From Spirochaetales bacterium (lineage in GTDB: Bacteria; Spirochaetota; Spirochaetia; DSM-2461): 55,025 bases of DNA. Location of the stretch: contig JAFGXR010000116.1 in the NCBI GenBank assembly GCA_016936555.1, forward strand, positions 1-55,025. The letters run 5' to 3'. Below are positions 1 to 6,729 of the stretch, piece after piece. The notes beneath the pieces were generated by a model. It was not told the DNA's origin, searched no databases, and worked only from the letters and a program-made list of their open reading frames with translations. Made by a program: the position numbers and the translations under genes. The stretch's first letter is position 1. Every line of letters starts with the position of its first letter.

Positions 1-1778
1 ACATAGAGCTGAATGACTTCTTTACCGGCGCGGTCTCCCCTGTTTTTCACTTTACATGATACGGTCAGGGAGTCTCCTTCGGCTATATCCCTCGAAGATA
101 CTTTTATATCGCTGTAGGAGAACTCTGTATAAGAGAGGCCGTGTCCGAAGGGGAAGAGGACTTCTTTTCCTGCGATATCAAAATAGCGGTATCCCACATA
201 GAGCCCTTCTTTGTACAGCACCTGCCCGGCTGATCCGGGAAAGTATTTATAAGAGGGGATATCCTCCAGTTTCCGGGGAAAGGTTTCGGATATTTTTCCC
301 GAAGGATTGATCTCCCCGAGGAGAATCTTCATGACAGCTGTTCCTCCTCCCTGCCCCCCCAGATAGGATTCCAGAACGGCATCGCAGCGGTCTATAAAAG
401 GCATTTCAACGGGCGATCCGTTGGCCAGAACAATGACGGCCGCCGGATCGGCACTCAGAACCCGGTCAATCAGAGCCAGCTGGTTATTCGGGAGAGACAT
501 ATGGGAACGGTCGAATCCTTCCGATTCGAAGGAAGGCGGCAATCCAGCGAATATGACGGTTCGGTCGGCCTTACGGGCAAGAGCCTCGGCCTCGTCCAGG
601 AGGGTCTGGTCAATTACATCCTTATCGTTCCTGAAGCCCCGGGCGTAAGTTACGGAAAAATCGTCTCCCGACACTTCCCTGAAACTGTTTAAGGCGGAGT
701 CGAGTCTCGTCGGATTGATAAGGGAACTTCCCGCTCCCTGATACCGGGGCTTATCGGCAAACTCCCCGATCAGGGCGATGGTTCCTTTTTTTTCCAGCGG
801 AAGCCTGTTGTTGTCATTTTTCAGCAGAACCATGGATTGGGCGGCGACTTCCACGGCCAGAGCATGATGATTATCTCTGTCGTAGCTGTGATCTTCCGAA
901 AGGGCCGCTTCCGATTTGAATATGAGCTCGAGTATTCGCCTGACCCTCGAATCGAGGACCGATTCATCCAGTTCTCCCTTCCGGACCGCTTCGACTATTT
1001 TCCGGTCGTTGATACCGCCGTTGCCGGGCATTTCCAGTTCCTGGCCTGCGGCAATTCCCCTGACGCGGTCGTTTTCCGCCCCCCAGTCTGTCATGACCAG
1101 TCCTTCGTGGCCCCATTCCTCTTTCAGGATGTCATTGAGCAAAGTTCCGTTCTCGCTGCAGAAGTCACCGTTCAGCTGATTGTAGGCATTCATGACAGTC
1201 CAGGGCTGCGCCTGCTTAACCGCTTTTTCGAATCCGGTCAGATAGATTTCCCTCAGGGTTCTCTCGTCGACGATGGTGTCGATGGACATCCGGAATCTTT
1301 CCTGGTTATTGGCGGCGAAATGCTTGAGGCTCGTCCCGACGGCCTTGTTCTGTATCCCTTCAATCAATGAAGCGGCCAGTTCTCCCGCCGCATAAGGATC
1401 TTCGGAAAAATATTCGAAATTCCGTCCGCAGAGAGGGCTTCTCTTTATATTGACTCCCGGCCCCAGAAGAACAGATACTTTTTCGGCCAGACATTCCTCA
1501 CCCAGAGCTTTGCCCACATCTTTCAGGAGGCTTCTGTCCCAGGAGGCGGCCAGCCCTGCAGCTGTGGGGAAACAGGTCGCCGGTACGCTTTGCCCCAGGC
1601 CTGCGTGGTCGCCCTCTCCATCCTGCTTTCTCAGGCCGTGCGGTCCGTCGGTTACCATAATGGAAGGGATCCCCAGACGCTCAACCCCTTTCAGATGCCA
1701 GTGATCCTGTCCGGAGCAGAGAGAGGCTTTCTCTTCCAGCGTCAGTTCTTTCAGCAATTTATCAACTTTTTCTTTCAT
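1..1778 (-). CDS. GH3 family beta-glucosidase (partial, C-terminus outside window)
   Basis: Glycoside hydrolase family 3 enzyme that removes non-reducing beta-linked glucose or similar residues. The 592 visible codons hold the (beta/alpha)8 barrel with the nucleophile motif MTDWG at about residue 231, then the alpha/beta sandwich domain, then the beginning of a fibronectin-III-like domain (a GKEVIQLYV-like stretch at the window edge). I see no signal peptide at the MKEKVDKLL start, so it is probably cytoplasmic and acts on imported oligosaccharides. The ATG overlaps the TGA of the tetR-like gene (ATGA) and has a CAGGAG ribosome site inside that gene, so the two are translationally coupled. 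The substrate cannot be told from sequence alone. Confidence 0.93.
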   Translation of the reverse strand, partial: MKEKVDKLLKELTLEEKASLCSGQDHWHLKGVERLGIPSIMVTDGPHGLRKQDGEGDHAGLGQSVPATCFPTAAGLAASWDRSLLKDVGKALGEECLAEKVSVLLGPGVNIKRSPLCGRNFEYFSEDPYAAGELAASLIEGIQNKAVGTSLKHFAANNQERFRMSIDTIVDERTLREIYLTGFEKAVKQAQPWTVMNAYNQLNGDFCSENGTLLNDILKEEWGHEGLVMTDWGAENDRVRGIAAGQELEMPGNGGINDRKIVEAVRKGELDESVLDSRVRRILELIFKSEAALSEDHSYDRDNHHALAVEVAAQSMVLLKNDNNRLPLEKKGTIALIGEFADKPRYQGAGSSLINPTRLDSALNSFREVSGDDFSVTYARGFRNDKDVIDQTLLDEAEALARKADRTVIFAGLPPSFESEGFDRSHMSLPNNQLALIDRVLSADPAAVIVLANGSPVEMPFIDRCDAVLESYLGGQGGGTAVMKILLGEINPSGKISETFPRKLEDIPSYKYFPGSAGQVLYKEGLYVGYRYFDIAGKEVLFPFGHGLSYTEFSYSDIKVSSRDIAEGDSLTVSCKVKNRGDRAGKEVIQLY

Positions 1779-2434
1779 CTTCTGTTACTCCTGTTTCTCA
1801 GTCCCTCTATGAGCAAATCCAGATGAAGAGCCGGCATTTTCTCCGTCTCTCCTTCTGTTGTTTCCACCAGCACATCGCCGCGCAGAATGATTCTCTGATT
1901 CAAAGCCCGAATGCCGTTTAAAATCGTGACAAAAGCGAGGTGGGAATCGATATCTTTTCTGATTGAACCGTCTTCTTTCCCTTTATCTATAAGGGAAATC
2001 AGGTTCTGCACGTATTCCGGTCTGTCGAAAAGGACGAATTTCTCTTTCATCTCATCGGTGAGCCTGGAGCCGGAGTAGTAGGCATCGAATTCGGCCATCA
2101 GCTTCTCTTCGAGAGTGCTTTTCTCGTTGATCCAGTGTTCGTAGAGGAAGATCCTCAATTTCTCCAGGCCGGTTTTAGACCGGTCTTCCAGCAGTGCTTC
2201 AAAGCGGGTGCGAAGTGTTTCCTCAAAACGGGAAAGGCTTATTTCGACGATTGTCATGGCCAGATCGCTCTTATCTCTGAAATACCTGTAGACAGTGTTG
2301 CGGCTCAGTCCGGCTCTCTCGGCTATGTCTTTCATCCGGGTTTCGAAGAACCCTTTTTCCAGAAATAGTTTTTCCGCCTCATGAAGAATCTGTTCTCTGG
2401 TCTCATCGACCTGATATATCATTCTTTTTTTCAT
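1775..2434 (-). CDS. TetR/AcrR family transcriptional regulator
   Basis: 219-residue repressor-type protein. The N-terminal helix-turn-helix lies at about residues 30-60 (KDIAERAGLSRNTVYRYF), which is the classical TetR recognition-helix signature. The remaining ~150 residues are the variable helical ligand and dimer domain, and I cannot assign a ligand. It is the first gene of a two-gene operon with the GH3 glucosidase, so it probably controls that sugar gene and itself in response to a glycoside or product (inference). A 10-bp palindrome lies 15 bp upstream of its start codon. Confidence 0.9.
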   Translation of the reverse strand: MKKRMIYQVDETREQILHEAEKLFLEKGFFETRMKDIAERAGLSRNTVYRYFRDKSDLAMTIVEISLSRFEETLRTRFEALLEDRSKTGLEKLRIFLYEHWINEKSTLEEKLMAEFDAYYSGSRLTDEMKEKFVLFDRPEYVQNLISLIDKGKEDGSIRKDIDSHLAFVTILNGIRALNQRIILRGDVLVETTEGETEKMPALHLDLLIEGLRNRSNRR

Positions 2435-2448
2435 ATTTTCGCCAATAG

Positions 2449-2458
2449 TACACGTGTA
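2449..2458. promoter_or_regulatory. candidate TetR operator (TACACGTGTA)
   Basis: Perfect 10-bp palindrome TACACGTGTA directly upstream of the TetR gene. Its position fits an autoregulatory operator, but TetR operators are usually longer, so this may be only the core. Confidence 0.4.
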
Positions 2459-2594
2459 ATATAACTTATGTATTATTGACCCTCTCTGCCTGTTCTGTCA
2501 AGAAACAAGATAATCCAACTTTACAGAACGGCGGCACCGTGTTATTAATTACTATATTTACTTACAGAAAGTAACTAAAATAGGAGATAAGATA

Positions 2595-3356
2595 ATGGGC
2601 AAAGTGGCGGACGGGCAGAAATTCAATGCCGAAATGAGCAGCTGCACTCTCAAAGAAGTATTCAATCAGGATAATTCCAATTTGAAATGGCTGGCAATGG
2701 CGGATCTGAAAATTCAGAACAGCCGGATGGCAGAAACAACATACAGAAGAGAGGAGACGCTGATTGTCAATCTGAGAGGGGATGTTACTGTCGCAGTTGA
2801 CGGGACAGACTATGTGGTAAAACATTACGATATGCTCTACATCCCCATCGATACTCCCTTTACCATCAGCCATAAAGGCGATGAAGAGGGCTGGCTCTAT
2901 ATATACCGGGCGCTGGGGGACGTGAAGTACGAAACCTATCACGCCGACTGGGAAGCCTGTCGGAAAGATGAGGAGAGAATCCGCCACCTCAACAGGAAAG
3001 TTGTCTACAAAATGTTCGATGTCTCCGAAAAAGCCAATAAATTCATGGTCGGCTACACCTTCTATCAGGATAGAACCCGGGCCTGGCCGCCCCATAACCA
3101 TACGGACCAGGAAGAGGTCTACAGTTTCATCGAAGGCCGCGGCGCCATGGAAGTCTACGAAGAGGATGAGTTCAAAACATTTGTCCCCTCTGTCGAAGTG
3201 GGGGACCATATAACCATCCCCATACTCAATTACCATCCCGTATTCAGCCATGAGGAGCCGCTCTGTTTTATCTGGTGCATTTCCGGCGAGCGCTACTGGG
3301 TAGGCGACAAGAATAAGGATTTCATGACCGCCAAAGTGGATAAGCTCACCACCTAG
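2595..3356 (+). CDS. bicupin protein, KduI/IolB (5-keto-4-deoxyuronate / 5-deoxy-glucuronate isomerase) type
   Basis: 253-residue two-cupin protein. The C-terminal cupin has a full metal quartet: H167 and H169 in PPHNHTDQEEVY, E174, and H214 in LNYHP. This layout is seen in the zinc isomerases KduI and IolB, which act in uronate and inositol breakdown. The N-terminal half is a degenerate cupin. AGGAG sits 8 bp before the ATG. No other inositol or pectin genes are in the window, so the substrate is open. The gene ends 4 bp from the convergent MFS transporter gene. Family assignment is likely; the exact reaction is uncertain. Confidence 0.7.
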   Translation: MGKVADGQKFNAEMSSCTLKEVFNQDNSNLKWLAMADLKIQNSRMAETTYRREETLIVNLRGDVTVAVDGTDYVVKHYDMLYIPIDTPFTISHKGDEEGWLYIYRALGDVKYETYHADWEACRKDEERIRHLNRKVVYKMFDVSEKANKFMVGYTFYQDRTRAWPPHNHTDQEEVYSFIEGRGAMEVYEEDEFKTFVPSVEVGDHITIPILNYHPVFSHEEPLCFIWCISGERYWVGDKNKDFMTAKVDKLTT

Positions 3357-3360
3357 ATCT

Positions 3361-4611
3361 TTAATAGGATAATTCTTTTTTGACCAGAGGGATAAGGAAG
3401 AAGTTGGGCACCGTTCCGATCACGTAGACAATGGCCGTGATAGAGAAGCAGAGGGCGTAATTATTCTCTCCGATCAGAAATCCCCCTATGGCGGCCGAGG
3501 CGTTCCAGAACAGTCCCCAGGCCACTGTCTGGAGGCTGTTCCAGAAGCCCCTTCTGCTTTTGGGGACGAAATCCATCATGATCGACCGGTTCAGCGGCTG
3601 GGAGGCGTTCATCAGGGCGCCTCTCGCTATGAAAAGCGGGATGAGAAGCCAGATGGGCGGGTAGAAGGCCATTCCCGCCAGACAGGCTATGGAGAGGCCC
3701 TGGACCAGAATTATCATCTGGGGGCGGCCTTTTCGGACAGAATGCTTCTGTGTGTAAACACTTATCAGCCCGGTGATGAAAAAGGACAGGCCCAGAACAA
3801 TCTGCACGGCAATGGGTTTCAGCCCGTAGATATCTCTGAAAAAGACAGGGAAGAATTTTACGGTCATGCCCGCTCCCGTCCCTATTATAAAGCTCGAGGA
3901 GATGAGAATAAGGGGAACGGCTTTCCGGTTCCTGAAGGAAAATCCCCCGATCGGCTTTTCATCTGTCTCCTCCGCCAGAATCCCTTCGCTCCGCTTTCCC
4001 ATTTCATGCCGGTCTTTCAGGAGCAGCATGATGACGATGGAGGCCAGAGATATGAAAAGCCCGACGATCATGACTTTTTTCAGAATCTCCAGTTCCCATT
4101 TATCGCCGAGAATGAAAAAGAGAATGATGTTCAGAACCGGTCCCGAAGCCAGTCCGAACTGCTGGAACATGTGAATCCGGGCATAGGGTTTCGAGCGCTC
4201 TCCCGAGGGCAGCGAATTGGCGAGGATAGACTCCGCAGAGGGCTGGCTGAGGCCCTGGAATACGCCCCACAGGAACAGACCCGCCATAATGTGGTAGAGC
4301 GACGCGGATAGTCCGATGAAGAGAAGGCCGCCCGTCCCGACAAGGGCGGCCAGAATCAGGGCTTTCTCCCTCGACCATTTATCGGCGGCAAAACCGCCGG
4401 GAAGTATTGTCATGATCAGGGCAATGCCCGTGATCGCTGATGTGATTCCCAGCAATTCATTGGGGGTCAGTCCCAGGAGTCCTGAATTTTCTTCGGAAAG
4501 AAGAATGATGTAGAGACTGAGGATATTGCCCATCCAGATGCCGCGGCCGAAAGCCTGGACGAGAGTAAATATATTGTAGATCCGTAGGTTCGGATTGGAT
4601 GATTTAATCAT
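3361..4611 (-). CDS. MFS transporter
   Basis: 416-residue inner-membrane protein with about 12 hydrophobic segments in two halves joined by a charged loop (KDRHEMGKRSEGILAEETDEK, about residues 195-220). After the second or third helix comes a DKWSREK loop resembling the MFS D-x-x-x-R-R/K signature. The charged loop and length are typical of the major facilitator superfamily. The substrate cannot be read; neighbouring sugar-related genes make a sugar or organic acid possible, and drug efflux is an alternative. The start has an AAAAGGACT ribosome site. Confidence 0.85.
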   Translation of the reverse strand: MIKSSNPNLRIYNIFTLVQAFGRGIWMGNILSLYIILLSEENSGLLGLTPNELLGITSAITGIALIMTILPGGFAADKWSREKALILAALVGTGGLLFIGLSASLYHIMAGLFLWGVFQGLSQPSAESILANSLPSGERSKPYARIHMFQQFGLASGPVLNIILFFILGDKWELEILKKVMIVGLFISLASIVIMLLLKDRHEMGKRSEGILAEETDEKPIGGFSFRNRKAVPLILISSSFIIGTGAGMTVKFFPVFFRDIYGLKPIAVQIVLGLSFFITGLISVYTQKHSVRKGRPQMIILVQGLSIACLAGMAFYPPIWLLIPLFIARGALMNASQPLNRSIMMDFVPKSRRGFWNSLQTVAWGLFWNASAAIGGFLIGENNYALCFSITAIVYVIGTVPNFFLIPLVKKELSY

Positions 4612-4764
4612 GGTGAGTCCTTTTTTTTTAAATTCATCAGAATCATATGATAAAAAACCGGGGTAATCAATGAAGTTTGTTGCTACATGTTTCTGGTAAA
4701 AAACTATTGATCTCTGCTAAAATAACGCGTCTGATAATGTATGAAAAGTCATGGGAGGTTGTTT

Positions 4765-5196
4765 ATGCTGAGAGGAATCGATCCGGTCGTTTCGCCGGAA
4801 CTGCTCGATGTCCTGTTCCGTATGGGGCACGGGGATGAAATCGTACTGGCCGATGCTTTTTTTCCCGGGGACACGTTCGGGAAGAGAGTTGTCCGGGCCG
4901 ATGGAATCAGAATCCCCCAGCTCCTGAGGGGCATTCTGCCTCTGATCACCCTGGACAGTTATGTGGACAGTCCGCTGATCATGATGCAGCCCGTGGTAGG
5001 CGATGAGCTGGACAGGAGTGTCGAGGCATCATACCGGAAGGCTATCGATGAAACCTGGCCTGACACTGCGGCCATTGCGAGATTGGAGCGATTTGCCTTC
5101 TATGACAGGGCAAAAGAAGCCTATGCTGTCCTTATGACCGGAGAAACGGCCAAATACGGCAATATCATTTTGAAAAAAGGTGTTATCAATAGATAA
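4765..5196 (+). CDS. RbsD/FucU family sugar mutarotase
   Basis: 143-residue protein of the FucU/RbsD family, whose members interconvert anomers of fucose, ribose and related sugars. The N-terminal MGHGDEIVLADAFFPG stretch carries the conserved His and Asp of the active site, and the C-terminal AVLMTGETAKYGNIILKKG is the typical family tail. I chose the ATG at 4765 because GGGAGG lies 8 bp upstream; an in-frame ATG 24 bp earlier lacks such a site. It is monocistronic and followed by a strong terminator. No fucose catabolic genes are nearby. Confidence 0.88.
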   Translation: MLRGIDPVVSPELLDVLFRMGHGDEIVLADAFFPGDTFGKRVVRADGIRIPQLLRGILPLITLDSYVDSPLIMMQPVVGDELDRSVEASYRKAIDETWPDTAAIARLERFAFYDRAKEAYAVLMTGETAKYGNIILKKGVINR

Positions 5197-5205
5197 TTGC
5201 CAGAT

Positions 5206-5245
5206 AAACACCCGGTCATCTTTTTCCTGACCGGGTGTTTTTTTC
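5206..5245 (+). terminator. Rho-independent terminator after fucU-like gene
   Basis: A 12-13 bp stem (AACACCCGGTCA and its complement) with a 9-nt loop, followed by a run of T. The T/A-rich flanks on both sides mean it may also serve the convergent adenosyltransferase gene ending at 5255. Confidence 0.9.
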
Positions 5246-5254
5246 TGTTGGAGC

Positions 5255-5803
5255 TCAGGCTTTGGGATCCCAGATTATGGGTTCCACATTGAAATCCTTC
5301 ATATAGCGCCTGGCCAGCATAAAGTAGTAGTCGGCCAGCCGGTTGATAAAATTCCCGATCCGCTGATCCAGCTCCACGGTGCTGTGCAGTTCCACAAAAA
5401 GCCTCTCCGCTCTTCTGCAAACAGTACGGCAGACGTGAGCCGTCGCCACTCTCTGATCCCCTCCGGGAATGATAAAATGGGTGAGCGGTTCAAGCCCCTC
5501 CTCCATACGATCGATTTCCTCTTCCAGAAAAGTCGTATGCTCGTCGGTAATTTCGGGTAGAGCGATTTTTCCCTTCTGTTCATCCATGGCCAGATTCGAC
5601 CCGATCGTGAAGAGAAGGCTCTGGATTTTTTTCAGAACGCCTCTCGTTCTGTCATCGATGTCCAGTGAAGCCAGCAGACCGGTAAATGAGTTCAGCTCAT
5701 CTATGGTTCCGTATGTATGAATCCGCAATTCCGATTTGTAAACCCTGTGGCCGCTGACCAGGGACGTGGTGCCTTTGTCTCCGGTTTTCGTATATATCTT
5801 CAT
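5255..5803 (-). CDS. pduO: cob(I)alamin adenosyltransferase, PduO type
   Basis: About 182-residue ATP:cob(I)alamin adenosyltransferase that makes adenosylcobalamin. The N-terminal MKIYTKTGDKGTTSL is the ATP-binding loop of the PduO family, GTIDELNSFTG follows, and AHVCRTVCRRAER is the conserved C-terminal helix with the catalytic Arg. The ATG at this position is preferred over an upstream TTG because the family begins with this motif and GAGG lies about 10 bp upstream. The likely customer in the window is the adenosylcobalamin-dependent ornithine aminomutase OraSE (inference). It is convergent with the fucU-like gene. Confidence 0.93.
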   Translation of the reverse strand: MKIYTKTGDKGTTSLVSGHRVYKSELRIHTYGTIDELNSFTGLLASLDIDDRTRGVLKKIQSLLFTIGSNLAMDEQKGKIALPEITDEHTTFLEEEIDRMEEGLEPLTHFIIPGGDQRVATAHVCRTVCRRAERLFVELHSTVELDQRIGNFINRLADYYFMLARRYMKDFNVEPIIWDPKA

Positions 5804-5909
5804 AGTTTTTGTACCTCGTTTTCTGCCAGTATAGGGGGATTGTTCAGTTTTTTCCAATTCTTAATTGACATTCATTCCTGAATTCTGTAATCTTCAAACA
5901 ATAAAATTA

Positions 5910-5931
5910 TATCGATATATAGGTATCGATA
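5910..5931. promoter_or_regulatory. candidate Rex operator upstream of rex
   Basis: TATCGATA-N6-TATCGATA, a 22-bp element made of two identical self-complementary octamers, located 65 bp before rex. The same arrangement recurs in front of adhE, the classic Rex target. It differs from the textbook TTGTTAA-N4-TTAACAA Rex site, so assignment to Rex rests on position and recurrence. Confidence 0.65.
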
Positions 5932-5995
5932 TTGACAGCTCGGACAGGAGGTCTGATAATACGGAAAAACTTTTAAAGAGAGTGTTCCGCAAGTG

Positions 5996-6622
5996 ATGAA
6001 AAGTATACCGCTGCCCGCCATACGCCGCTATCCCCTGTATCTGAGGAGATTGAAGGCTTACAGGATGGGAGGAACTCTGTGGGTTTCCGCCACCATGCTG
6101 GCAGAGGACCTCGGGTTTTCCTCCATTCTGGTCCGCAAGGACCTCGCACTGACCGGACTGGAGGGACGGCCGAAATACGGTTTTTCCATTGATCCGCTTA
6201 TCGGGGCCATCGAGGAGAGTCTGGGATGGAACAACAGGACCGATGCCATTCTGGTCGGTGCGGGAAATCTCGGATCCGCCCTTCTGGGCTACAGTGGTTT
6301 CGCCCAGTACGGACTTGAGATTTCAGCTGTTTTCGACAGCGATCCGGCAAAGATCGGAACGAAAGTACAGGGCGTACCGGTTTTTCCAATGGAGAAACTG
6401 ACGGATTTTATCGGGAGGACCCATATTCCCATGGCTGTGCTGACCGTTCCGGCCGAATCGGCTCAGAGAACGGCGGAGCAGCTGGAGGATGCCGGAATCA
6501 GGGGCATCTGGAATTTCGCCCCGGCAAAGCTCAAGCTCTCCGATAAAGTTGTGGTTCAGCGTGTCGATCTGGCTTCCAGTTTTGCCGAGCTTTCATCCCG
6601 TCTGAAAAAAGATCAGACTTAG
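5996..6622 (+). CDS. rex: redox-sensing transcriptional repressor Rex
   Basis: About 208 residues, the usual Rex length. The N-terminal winged helix begins with the family signature SIPLPAIRRYPLYLRRL and includes SSILVRKDLALTG. The C-terminal Rossmann domain has the dinucleotide motif VGAGNLGSALLGY (about residues 85-97). Rex senses the NADH/NAD+ ratio and represses fermentation genes, releasing DNA when NADH rises. A GTG codon 3 bp upstream could also serve as the start. A terminator follows, so it is transcribed alone. The matching palindromes upstream of rex and adhE suggest autoregulation and control of adhE. Confidence 0.96.
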   Translation: MKSIPLPAIRRYPLYLRRLKAYRMGGTLWVSATMLAEDLGFSSILVRKDLALTGLEGRPKYGFSIDPLIGAIEESLGWNNRTDAILVGAGNLGSALLGYSGFAQYGLEISAVFDSDPAKIGTKVQGVPVFPMEKLTDFIGRTHIPMAVLTVPAESAQRTAEQLEDAGIRGIWNFAPAKLKLSDKVVVQRVDLASSFAELSSRLKKDQT

Positions 6623-6642
6623 AAGGGGTGACCAACAGTGCC

Positions 6643-6672
6643 GGCTCATATGAAGAGATATGAGCCTTTTTT
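6643..6672 (+). terminator. Rho-independent terminator after rex
   Basis: A 9-bp perfect stem (GGCTCATAT and its complement), 6-nt loop, then TTTTTT. It isolates rex from adhE. Confidence 0.9.
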
Positions 6673-6677
6673 GTAAA

Positions 6678-6705
6678 CACTATCGATATAAATGTATCGA
6701 TAGTG
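6678..6705. promoter_or_regulatory. candidate Rex operator upstream of adhE
   Basis: The TATCGATA-N6-TATCGATA core at 6681-6702 is extended to 11-bp inverted arms (CACTATCGATA and its complement). It begins 52 bp upstream of the adhE start, where a repressor would cover the promoter or early leader. It is the same core as the site in front of rex. Confidence 0.68.
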
Positions 6706-6729
6706 AAATATCTAGAAGGAGTGAAGAGA

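Noticed and set aside
5804-5995. Cobalamin riboswitch in front of the adenosyltransferase gene
   Set aside because: The leader is short and no B12-box-like conserved segment was visible.
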